A DNA stretch of 5,652 nucleotides from JAHJDR01 sp964526915. GTDB lineage: Bacteria; UBA10199; JADGCS01. Under the pieces are notes generated by a model, which was given only the letters and a program-made list of their open reading frames with translations, ran no database searches and was not told the origin of the DNA. The DNA is taken from contig CAZGMS010000242.1 of NCBI GenBank assembly GCA_964526915.1, forward strand, positions 1-5,652, read 5' to 3'. Shown here piece by piece: positions 1 through 5,371 of the stretch; within the stretch, counting starts at the first letter, position 1, and the number at the start of each line of letters is the position of its first letter. The translations under genes and the position numbers were made by a program.

Positions 1-260
1 TGTCTAAAGGGTTCAGACGTGGTTGCCCACTGAATGAGATCAACACGAAAGGGAATTTCCGAAATCTGAAAATCGTATTCAAGCATGGCCATGGTCTTGG
101 TATCAACGGACTCAGCTCCCAAAATCACCAGATCCAAATCTGAATGTTGATTTGCCTGGCCTGTCACACGAGAGCCAAACGCCCAAACAGACCGGTCAGG
201 GATATGTTTTTTGAGAATTGTCTTGATGAGGTCCAGCTGATGGGGGGCAACATCAACCAT
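1..260 (-). CDS. MNT-type nucleotidyltransferase (HI0073-like), partial antitoxin partner of the HEPN gene
   Basis: This minimal nucleotidyltransferase (MNT) of the polymerase-beta fold is cut by the left window edge after 86 codons, so the stop codon is not visible. The signature G29-S30-x10-D41-L-D43 is complete. A third acidic residue, D74 in F-R-V-D-L-I, sits where the family's third metal-binding Asp is expected. Family members of this type are about 100-120 residues, so probably only the C-terminal tail is missing. The ATG at 258-260 overlaps the TGA of the upstream HEPN gene by 8 bases, which implies translational coupling and one transcript. In characterised HEPN/MNT modules the MNT protein transfers AMP from ATP to a tyrosine of the HEPN RNase and neutralises it. 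I infer the same role here from the intact motifs in both partners. The fold and pairing are clear; antitoxin activity is inferred. Confidence 0.9.
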   Translation of the reverse strand, partial: MVDVAPHQLDLIKTILKKHIPDRSVWAFGSRVTGQANQHSDLDLVILGAESVDTKTMAMLEYDFQISEIPFRVDLIQWATTSEPFR

Positions 261-678
261 TTTTGGATTCCAGATTTGCGAAAAAATCTTTGGCTATGAG
301 ACAGAAATGAGCCGACTCGTTGAAAACAGTTTCTGCTGTGGCCACGTTATACGTGTGCGAGGTTTCGTTTCTGAGTTTGTGAAATTGCATCCAGTCTTCG
401 ACATTGTCAATGAGCTTGTTTTCTGCGGCCAAACGAAACAGTTCGTAGCGGGGAACGCCTTCTACATAAGTTTTGCCAATGTTTTCTTCGAGCCAGCGTT
501 TCATGAATTTCCAACAAAGCTCGTAGGCCACCTCAAATTTTTGCACCACACCGGCGCGCACTGTTTCGGCTAGGTCTTCATCCATCTCCTTCATCCGTTC
601 CGATGAATTGGTGATGTTCAGGGATTTTTCCAGTGTGTCCAATGCCTTTTTAAGACTTGTGAGCAATAATTTCTTCAT
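253..678 (-). CDS. HEPN-domain protein, HI0074 family (nucleotidyltransferase substrate-binding / putative RNase toxin)
   Basis: This 141-residue all-helical protein matches the HI0074 family (nucleotidyltransferase substrate-binding protein). An early block with Q46, F48, E49 and a W-K-F-M-K stretch is the family's typical helix. The HEPN signature R103-N-E-T-S-H108-T-Y110 fits R-x4-H-x-Y: Arg and His form the RNase centre in active HEPN proteins, and the Tyr is the AMPylation site in studied HepT toxins. Length is normal for the family. I start at the ATG at 676-678 because a G-rich SD-like stretch lies about 6 bases upstream. An in-frame TTG at 711 would add 11 residues but has no better signal. 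The gene is followed by its MNT partner with an 8-base overlap. It could be a toxin RNase, or simply the substrate-binding half of a nucleotidyltransferase complex as originally proposed for HI0074. Confidence 0.9.
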   Translation of the reverse strand: MKKLLLTSLKKALDTLEKSLNITNSSERMKEMDEDLAETVRAGVVQKFEVAYELCWKFMKRWLEENIGKTYVEGVPRYELFRLAAENKLIDNVEDWMQFHKLRNETSHTYNVATAETVFNESAHFCLIAKDFFANLESKNG

Positions 679-702
679 AGCGTCCCCCCACTTACTTATT
701 GA

Positions 703-732
703 AACATACAATTACCCGCTTTGTGGTCGCAA
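703..732 (-). promoter_or_regulatory. possible promoter of the HEPN/MNT pair
   Basis: Between the methyltransferase stop codon and the HEPN start, the minus strand reads TTGCGA (727-732), 18 bases, then TATGTT (703-708). Both boxes are imperfect matches to sigma-70 consensus and the spacer is one base long. A separate promoter would make sense for a toxin-antitoxin unit lying behind a housekeeping gene, but the two could equally be cotranscribed. This is a weak match by eye only. Confidence 0.2.
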
Positions 733-740
733 GCAATATG

Positions 741-1934
741 TTATCCTCTCCAAATTTGAATTTTCAAATAATCCCTCTCTGGCAAAGTGGGCAGGGAGGG
801 ATGATCGAAACTGGGTTCGAGGCTACGGACAAACTTGATTGTTTTGTTCGCGAGTTTGGCGGCTTGCAGGGTCCATTCCCTTTGTTTGGTGTTGCCAATG
901 CGGTCGGTGCAGTTGACCGAGATCAGATAACCGCCGGGGCGGAGTTTTTCGAGACAGCGCTTGTGCAGAAACACCCAGCTTTTGCGGGCGGCCGACTCAT
1001 GCTCCACTTTTGAGCTCAAACTGGGCGGGTCGATGATGATGAGATCGTGTGTGTCTTTGTGTTCCTCGTCGGCCAGATAATCCCACACATCGGCAGTGAT
1101 CCAGTCCTTGGTGTGAAAACGGACGTGGTTGTGGGCAAAAAGTTCTTTGGCCCTCTTTCGGCAGTCCCTGTCTGATTCCACAGAGACGCACGAACCCGCG
1201 CCATTTTGCACACAGATGGCAGAGAGTGTGCCCGTGTGGGCGAACAGATTCAGAACGGATTGATCGGGTTTGACAAAGCGGGCAAGAATCGTGCGCAGTT
1301 CCCGCAGATCCAGATAATACCCGGTTTTCTGACCGGTCAGGGGAAAACAGGGGAGTGACCAATCTTGTTCGTCAAACCAGAGGGGTTCTTTGACAATCTC
1401 CTCGATACCCGTGAGCAGGTTCACCAGTTGCTTATGCTCGGCAGGGACCTTGCGTGGTCTGAGGTAGAGTTTTTCGAGATCAAATTCCTTGGCTATGCGC
1501 CACAGGGCTTCTGCCATCAGGGGACGCAGTGTTTCCAAATGAAACACGGCAATGGCTGTGTGTCCGTAAACATCAATCGTGAGGCCGGGCAGGCCGTCGG
1601 CCTCGCCATGGACCCAACGAAAGGCGTTAGTTTTGAATTTTGAGATTTTGTTTTGACGTTTGGCCCAGGCCTTTTTAAGAATTTTGTCGAAGTGATCGAC
1701 CGGTAATTCGGTGTGATCAAAACTGAGCACCCGGATGGCGATGGCGGAATACGGCTCGTAAAGCCCGATGCCCAAAAATTCATTTGTGGGCCCAAAGAGT
1801 TTGACCAGAGAGCCAACTGGTATGGCATCCAAGGCGCTGGAACACTGGCCACGGTAGATCCAGGGGTGACGTTTTTTTAGCGCCAGCGCGACGCGTTTGT
1901 TGACTTGAAAACGGATGGGGGTTGTGGGTGTCAT
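741..1934 (-). CDS. rlmI: class I SAM-dependent rRNA methyltransferase, RlmI-like (23S rRNA m5C)
   Basis: RlmI methylates a cytosine (C1962 in E. coli) of 23S rRNA with S-adenosylmethionine. The 397-residue product is close to the 396 of E. coli RlmI. In order it shows an N-terminal PUA-like domain with H-P-W at 23-25, a central H-G-E-A-D-G-L-P-G-L block (109-118), G-Q-K-T-G-Y-Y-L-D (201-209), SAM motif I V-L-N-L-F-A-H-T-G (227-235), acidic E253 ending the second strand, D-P-P at 302-304, C342 aligned with the Cys of the E. coli F-S-C-S motif, and a C-terminal D-H-P plus P-E-x-x-Y-L-K signature. I prefer the ATG at 1932-1934: GAGG lies 6 bases upstream and H-P-W then falls near its E. coli position. 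ATGs at 1946 and 1967 would add 4 or 11 residues. Substrate assignment within the RlmI-like group is by resemblance, and related families methylate other positions. Confidence 0.88.
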   Translation of the reverse strand: MTPTTPIRFQVNKRVALALKKRHPWIYRGQCSSALDAIPVGSLVKLFGPTNEFLGIGLYEPYSAIAIRVLSFDHTELPVDHFDKILKKAWAKRQNKISKFKTNAFRWVHGEADGLPGLTIDVYGHTAIAVFHLETLRPLMAEALWRIAKEFDLEKLYLRPRKVPAEHKQLVNLLTGIEEIVKEPLWFDEQDWSLPCFPLTGQKTGYYLDLRELRTILARFVKPDQSVLNLFAHTGTLSAICVQNGAGSCVSVESDRDCRKRAKELFAHNHVRFHTKDWITADVWDYLADEEHKDTHDLIIIDPPSLSSKVEHESAARKSWVFLHKRCLEKLRPGGYLISVNCTDRIGNTKQREWTLQAAKLANKTIKFVRSLEPSFDHPSLPTLPERDYLKIQIWRG

Positions 1935-2002
1935 GGTGAGCCTCATGTACTGGGCATTGTGGTCCATTGCAACGGGGAAATCATCAGAGGGTGTGCGCGT
2001 GT

Positions 2003-2026
2003 CGTGTATCGTGTATCGTGTATCGT
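2003..2026. repeat. heptamer tandem repeat CGTGTAT x3 plus partial fourth copy
   Basis: Three exact copies of CGTGTAT lie head to tail at 2003-2009, 2010-2016 and 2017-2023, followed by CGT. They are in the gap between the nuclease-like gene and the methyltransferase gene, outside any supported coding region. Short exact heptamer arrays of this kind are typically dispersed intergenic repeats that vary in copy number by slippage. No function is evident. Confidence 0.85.
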
Positions 2027-2061
2027 AAAACAGGTTTTGGTCAATGGTGATATTGCAAAAC
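2024..2061 (-). terminator. terminator-like stem-loop after the nuclease-like gene
   Basis: On the minus strand, 10 bases after the nuclease-like stop codon, GTTTTG+CAAT (2061-2052) pairs with ATTG (2045-2042) and CAAAAC (2039-2034), with a 6-base loop and a 2-base bulge. CTG and TTTT (2030-2027) follow. Position and T-run fit a Rho-independent terminator. Against it, the stem is A/T-rich and the T-run is only four bases, so efficiency would be modest. Confidence 0.4.
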
Positions 2062-2071
2062 GGGAGCTATT

Positions 2072-2911
2072 CTATTGGGCATCTATAGGTCCAAAGAGGC
2101 GCCGGCGTTTTTTGACAATTCCATAATCCAGCAGGGTGACGCGGTTTCTTTGCAAGATATATCTGGCATGGTCATTGGTATTGGCGATGGAGCGCACCAT
2201 GATGGCTGAAAAGTAGTGTGATCTTCCCATGAGTCGCACCTGCTTTAACGTGTGGTTTGCTTGGGCTTTGGCGGGGAACTGACCATAGGGGAAAACGGGG
2301 AGGCTTTTTTTGACCTCCAAAAGCCACGCCACCCCATCGATCTCAATCAGAAAATCGATCACGGCCCCCGGAAGGGCATAGCCAATGGCCTTGATGGTGA
2401 CCTCTGGCAGGGAGTCGAGGAGTTCAAAAACCTCCAATTCAAAGAGCAGGCCGTTTTGTGCCGCTGAGCGGCTTTCGTTATCAGAGCAATAATTTTGAAT
2501 GTAGCGGTCCAGATCGCCAAAGCACTCTCTGTATTTGGCCACCAGTTTTGCAAACAGTCTGATCTGCCTGATCTTGGGTGCCTGGGTTTCGGGGGCCAGA
2601 ATTTTTAGCAGGGCCACACGGGTGCGCTCATCTCGCAGGTGCGCAAATAATTCAGCGGCGTCCGCGATCAGCTCATCACCCACCTGCGGGGCGACAACGC
2701 TGGTAAACGTGTGTGCGCGTGTTCCGGATAATCCCTGACGCGTCATGAGGGTGCCGTCTCTGAGGGCCGCCAATTGTGCGCCAGCGGTTTGGCAGGAAGC
2801 TTGTCGCGCAGTGTGATCTGCAACGTCAGGAGGGAGCAGATCGGGCAGATCAGGATTGCAGAAAAGTGACAAAGCTGAGAGGGATGCTGATAAGGGTTTT
2901 TGGATATTCAT
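2072..2911 (-). CDS. hypothetical protein with C-terminal PD-(D/E)XK nuclease-like domain
   Basis: I do not recognise the family of this 279-residue protein. The C-terminal half carries a PD-(D/E)XK-like arrangement. A helix with E158/E160 (E-L-E-V-F-E-L-L) is followed by D186 at the start of a strand, then E199-V-K201 at the end of the next strand (the D...E-x-K core), then Q224 in a following helix. A basic stretch (about 267-271) lies near the C terminus. This superfamily includes restriction, repair and recombination nucleases. The N-terminal ~130 residues show no motif I know. The ATG at 2909-2911 has no good SD; AGGAG lies 22 bases upstream. An in-frame TTG at 2980, 7 bases after the upstream stop, would give 302 residues. 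It probably shares a transcript with the upstream 201-residue gene. The fold assignment is from motif spacing alone. Confidence 0.72.
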   Translation of the reverse strand: MNIQKPLSASLSALSLFCNPDLPDLLPPDVADHTARQASCQTAGAQLAALRDGTLMTRQGLSGTRAHTFTSVVAPQVGDELIADAAELFAHLRDERTRVALLKILAPETQAPKIRQIRLFAKLVAKYRECFGDLDRYIQNYCSDNESRSAAQNGLLFELEVFELLDSLPEVTIKAIGYALPGAVIDFLIEIDGVAWLLEVKKSLPVFPYGQFPAKAQANHTLKQVRLMGRSHYFSAIMVRSIANTNDHARYILQRNRVTLLDYGIVKKRRRLFGPIDAQ

Positions 2912-2987
2912 ATTTGGTCGTTGCCCAACAGGACTCCTTATCGCAGGTTTTGTTGTTGAGTTGCTTGAAAAATTTGCCAACTAAGCG

Positions 2988-3593
2988 TTACGGATGGGGC
3001 AATAACTCGGGAGGGCCAAAAAAGCGGGCCCCTTCAAATAACGCAGGGGCACTAAAGATTGAAGACACCTCAAAAGGCCCAAAGAGAGGGGTGCCGGGTG
3101 TGATGCCTTCGAGTTCAGCCACCGTGGTCAAGAGCGCGCCTTTGGTCATTCGCAGATAAAAACTGCCCACATTTGGCAATCGCAAGTGAAGGGTGTGGCT
3201 TTCGCCCAGATAGGGAATACTTAAGCATTCACGTCCGTGGAGGGGAATATGATCCGCAAACAGGCGCTCCAAGGCAAACAGACGCAACTGACCGTTTGAG
3301 AGCGGTTGAAATCCCGCAAAAAGATTGTGACGCCTATCGTATCTGCGGGTATTGGGCTTTGAATGCACAGAGTCCGCACGGACTTGAGCCACGACAAAAC
3401 GATGTTCACGAAATGGCACAGATTGAGCCAACGCAAGCGTGTCGTTAGTTGCACCGTGGATTTGTGCATGGACTCGGTGACCCATGGTCTCCGATAAGTC
3501 TACGAACGGGTCTGTGGCTTGCGGTGAAGTGCGCGGGTGATAAAAGTCCATGAATCGTGTGAAGAAGAGTTCGGGAGCGGATGCCATGATCAT
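2988..3593 (-). CDS. hypothetical protein (201 residues), paired with the nuclease-like gene
   Basis: I cannot place this protein in a known family. It has no signal peptide, no transmembrane segment and no catalytic motif that I recognise. The first ~115 residues are rich in His and Arg. The last ~75 residues look strand-rich and contain G-P-F-E (about 172-175) and F-F-G-P-P-E (about 191-196). The ATG at 3591-3593 has AGGA 5 bases upstream, so this start is well supported. A second ATG two codons later is less well spaced. The next gene's possible TTG start lies 7 bases after this stop codon (its ATG start 76 bases after), so the two are very likely cotranscribed and may act together. The gene is first in the minus-strand block, and its leader carries an unusual interleaved pairing. 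Coding is supported by the long open frame, SD and context. Confidence 0.7.
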   Translation of the reverse strand: MIMASAPELFFTRFMDFYHPRTSPQATDPFVDLSETMGHRVHAQIHGATNDTLALAQSVPFREHRFVVAQVRADSVHSKPNTRRYDRRHNLFAGFQPLSNGQLRLFALERLFADHIPLHGRECLSIPYLGESHTLHLRLPNVGSFYLRMTKGALLTTVAELEGITPGTPLFGPFEVSSIFSAPALFEGARFFGPPELLPHP

Positions 3594-3598
3594 AGTTG

Positions 3599-3637
3599 TC
3601 CTTTCAGTGAGGGGGGAGTTACCACTGATTGCCCCCT
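3599..3637 (-). promoter_or_regulatory. structured 5' leader with two interleaved complementary segments next to the ribosome-binding site
   Basis: On the minus strand, upstream of the 201-residue gene, the order is AGGGGG (3637-3632), TCAGTG (3628-3623), CCCCCT (3615-3610) and CACTGA (3609-3604), then one base and the AGGA ribosome-binding site (3602-3599). The first pairs with the third and the second with the fourth, each 6 base pairs. The pairs cross, so they form either alternative hairpins or a pseudoknot. The zero-length linker between the last two segments makes simultaneous coaxial stacking difficult, which favours alternatives. Occlusion or exposure of the ribosome-binding site is an inference. 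I do not match it to a known riboswitch class. Confidence 0.4.
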
Positions 3638-3777
3638 AATCTTTTTGCCCATCGCAATTCAATAGAAAAAGAGGAAAATATTCACCTTGATTCTTGAGGC
3701 AGGTTGTTGGAAAAGGCCCCTTTGCGTCTGGAGTCACAATACGGGGTGTTTCAAGTAACCTTTTGCTGGAGAAAAAT

Positions 3778-5178
3778 ATGACGGAAGCAAATAATACGAA
3801 CGTGTTTAAACAAACTTTCAAGGAGGTGACCGAGCCTTTTGTGGGTTTGGTCAAGGCCTCACGCGCATTGTGGGCTATCAATCTATCATACGTCGTAGAA
3901 GGCCTGTGCTACTTTGGTGTGTTGAGTCTTTTGGCCATTTATTTTAACGATTTTGTAGGTCTCAACGACATCAAGGCAGGACAGATGGTGGGCATGCTCA
4001 CGGCGGGCATCACGTTAGCCATGCTTTTTTTGGGTGCCACAGTCGATTGGATTGGCCCGCGTAAATCACTGCTGATTTCTCTGGCCATCATGTTGGTTGG
4101 GCGCATCATCCTCACATCATCGACTCACGTGGGGGCCCCCGGTCTGTGGGGGACGGCACACATCGTATCCATCCTGGGGATGATGGGGATCGTGATCGGT
4201 TATGGGATCTACCAGCCAGCTTGTTACGCGGCGGTCAAATTTTTTACCACCAAAGAAACCGCGGCCATTGGTTACGCCATGCTTTATGCGCTCATGAATC
4301 TGGGTGGTTTTTTGCCGGGGCTCATTTCCCCCCCCCTCAGAAAAGCCTCTGGGATCTTGGGCGTGTTCTGGGTCTATGTGGCCCTGACGGTGGTGAGCAT
4401 TTTGATCATCTATTTTTTACTGTCGCGAAAAACCGAAGACAAGGAAATGGAGAATTTTAAAAAGGCCTCCGAGACAACAAAACAAAGCGCTGAGGACAAC
4501 GCGATTGATCAACTCAAGGGTAAAGAGAAACTCAAGTTCTACATCAAAAATTTTCCCCTCAGGGATGGCCGGTTCATGTTTTTTATCTTTGTGCTCATTC
4601 CGGTGCAGACGTTGTTTGCGCACAATTGGCTGACCCTGCCACAGTATTTCAGTCGGGCGTTCACAGGTGTGGTGCAGGATAATTTTGAATTTTTTGTAAA
4701 CCTGAATCCCATCCTTATCTTCCTGCTCACTCCTGCCATTGCTGTGCTGACGGCCAAGAAGGATACGTATAAAATGATGATCATCGGGACCTTCGTCATG
4801 TCCCTGCCCACGTTTATCCTCACGTTGGGTCCGAGCATGTATGGCGTGATCGCCTTCATAGTCCTCATGACGATCGGTGAGGCCATGTGGCAGCCCCGTT
4901 TCTTGCAGTGGATCGCCGAAATTGCCCCCAAGAACATGACAGGCATTTACATGGGGATTGGCCAGTTTCCCTGGTTCTTGACCAAGGTCATCACCAGCAT
5001 GTATTCAGGCTGGTTCCTCATGAAGTACTGTCCCAAAGATGTGCCCATCGACCAGTTGCATACAGAAACGATGTGGCTCGTCTATGCTTTCATTGCCGTA
5101 TCCAGCCCTGTGGGTTTGATCATCGCCAGACGTTGGATGGGTAAAGACATGGAACGAAAGTTGACTCAGGCGGCATAA
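3778..5178 (+). CDS. MFS transporter, POT/PTR2-like (proton-dependent oligopeptide transporter relative)
   Basis: This 466-residue inner-membrane carrier has 12 predicted helices, at roughly 31-56, 67-89, 97-114, 126-149, 162-183, 194-216, 266-287, 305-326, 333-351, 355-380, 389-414 and 433-452. A charged cytoplasmic loop of about 50 residues (217-265) separates the halves. G86-x3-D90-x2-G93-x-R95-K96 is the MFS motif A. L-Y-A-L-M-N-L-G-G (169-177) resembles the POT signature F-Y-x-x-I-N-x-G-S, and G-E-A-M-W-Q-P followed by I-A-P-K-N-M-x-G-x-x-M-G resembles the POT helix-10 region. The helix-1 E-x-x-E-R motif is not intact: only E41 remains, followed by G instead of R. The ATG at 3778 has GGAG 6 bases upstream; an in-frame TTG at 3694 lacks comparable support. 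I saw no convincing promoter in 3638-3777. The substrate is unknown, and peptides are only a family-based guess. Confidence 0.85.
   Translation: MTEANNTNVFKQTFKEVTEPFVGLVKASRALWAINLSYVVEGLCYFGVLSLLAIYFNDFVGLNDIKAGQMVGMLTAGITLAMLFLGATVDWIGPRKSLLISLAIMLVGRIILTSSTHVGAPGLWGTAHIVSILGMMGIVIGYGIYQPACYAAVKFFTTKETAAIGYAMLYALMNLGGFLPGLISPPLRKASGILGVFWVYVALTVVSILIIYFLLSRKTEDKEMENFKKASETTKQSAEDNAIDQLKGKEKLKFYIKNFPLRDGRFMFFIFVLIPVQTLFAHNWLTLPQYFSRAFTGVVQDNFEFFVNLNPILIFLLTPAIAVLTAKKDTYKMMIIGTFVMSLPTFILTLGPSMYGVIAFIVLMTIGEAMWQPRFLQWIAEIAPKNMTGIYMGIGQFPWFLTKVITSMYSGWFLMKYCPKDVPIDQLHTETMWLVYAFIAVSSPVGLIIARRWMGKDMERKLTQAA
3820..3829 (+). promoter_or_regulatory. perfect internal Shine-Dalgarno sequence inside the transporter gene
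   Basis: AAGGAGGTGA is fully complementary to the usual 3' end of 16S rRNA and is stronger than the gene's own SD at about 3769-3772. It encodes F-K-E-V-T just before the first membrane helix. An in-frame GTG at 3841 follows 11 bases after its end, a rather long spacing. It may be a pause site, a weak internal start giving a 445-residue form, or chance from codon choice. Confidence 0.4.
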
Positions 5179-5192
5179 ATTTTGTAGTAGCG

Positions 5193-5227
5193 GACCCCCG
5201 CGTGATCGTGAGATCACTTTAGGGGTC
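5193..5227 (+). terminator. two-tier hairpin between transporter and tRNA (possible terminator or processing site)
   Basis: The outer stem GACCCC (5193-5198) pairs with GGGGTC (5222-5227). Inside it GTGATC (5202-5207) pairs with GATCAC (5212-5217), closed by a GNRA-type GTGA tetraloop. The inner hairpin is followed only by TTTA, so there is no proper T-run for Rho-independent termination. The structure begins 14 bases after the transporter stop and ends one base before the tRNA acceptor stem. It could therefore end the transporter message or guide tRNA 5' processing. Confidence 0.45.
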
Positions 5228-5228
5228 G

Positions 5229-5301
5229 GGGCATGTAACTCAGTGGCTAGAGTACTACCTTCACACGGTAGGAGTCACAGGTTCAAATCCTGTCATGCCC
5301 A
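5229..5301 (+). tRNA. tRNA-Val (anticodon CAC)
   Basis: A full cloverleaf folds by hand. Acceptor GGGCATG (5229-5235) pairs with CATGCCC (5294-5300). The D-stem is ACTC/GAGT with G-G in the loop, and the anticodon stem is CTACC (5255-5259) with GGTAG (5267-5271). The anticodon loop TTCACAC gives anticodon CAC at 5262-5264. The variable loop has five bases, and the T-stem ACAGG/CCTGT encloses TTCAAAT. All stems are perfect. CAC reads the valine codon GUG, and discriminator A73 (5301) agrees with valine identity. CCA is not encoded; the next bases are CAA, so it must be added by CCA-adding enzyme. No intron, no promoter boxes that I trust. The acceptor 3' end is shared with a large inverted repeat. 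Confidence 0.96.
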
Positions 5302-5341
5302 CAAATTTCGACCACGTCAGTCGCAGTGGCCGAAATTTGTG
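5300..5341. repeat. long inverted repeat fused to the tRNA 3' end
   Basis: Two 16-base arms (5300-5315 and 5326-5341) are complementary at 15 positions, with a single A.C mismatch (5311/5330) and a 10-base loop. The outer 11 pairs centre on AAATTT. The left arm starts at the last acceptor-stem base, so C5300 and A5301 belong to both structures. No T-run follows, so it is not a standard Rho-independent terminator. It may serve as a 3' processing or termination signal for the tRNA transcript, or be a palindromic element inserted at the tRNA end. Confidence 0.75.
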
Positions 5342-5371
5342 CCCTGAGCGACCAGCGGGAGTCGAACGGGC
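5341..5371. repeat. REP-like palindromic element adjoining the tRNA inverted repeat
   Basis: This GC-rich stretch starts CCCTGAGCGA and ends GTCGAACGGGC. GCCC (5341-5344) pairs with GGGC (5368-5371), and within it CGAC (5349-5352) pairs with GTCG (5361-5364). It resembles widespread intergenic palindromes of the type CCCTGAGCGA...TCGAA(C)GGG that I recall from many genomes. That resemblance is from memory, not from a search. Only one copy is in this window, so its repeat nature cannot be confirmed here. Confidence 0.4.

Noticed and set aside
679..711. TTG start adding 11 residues to the HEPN protein
   Set aside because: The ATG at 676-678 has a G-rich SD-like stretch at good spacing, and HI0074-family proteins normally start close to this K-rich helix.
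754..769. Perfect A/T-rich palindrome ATTTGAA-TT-TTCAAAT at the end of the methyltransferase gene
   Set aside because: It lies within coding sequence, its 2-base loop is too tight for an RNA hairpin, and it has no T-run of its own, so chance or codon use is the simplest explanation.
997..1362. Long open frames opposite to or overlapping the methyltransferase and other genes
   Set aside because: They are shadows of well-supported genes, without SD sites, motifs or sensible composition.
2840..2911. Signal peptide or lipobox (L-S-L-F-C) at the N-terminus of the nuclease-like protein
   Set aside because: The residue before Cys is Phe, not Gly/Ala/Ser, and the hydrophobic stretch is weak and Ser-rich.
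3694..3777. TTG start adding 28 residues to the transporter
   Set aside because: No SD precedes it that compares with GGAG before the ATG at 3778, and the extra residues are unlike the N-terminus of MFS carriers.
5341..5371. Second, minus-strand tRNA, because GTTCGACTCCC resembles a T-arm
   Set aside because: The flanking T-stem halves do not pair as 5+5, and no anticodon or acceptor arm can be built around it.
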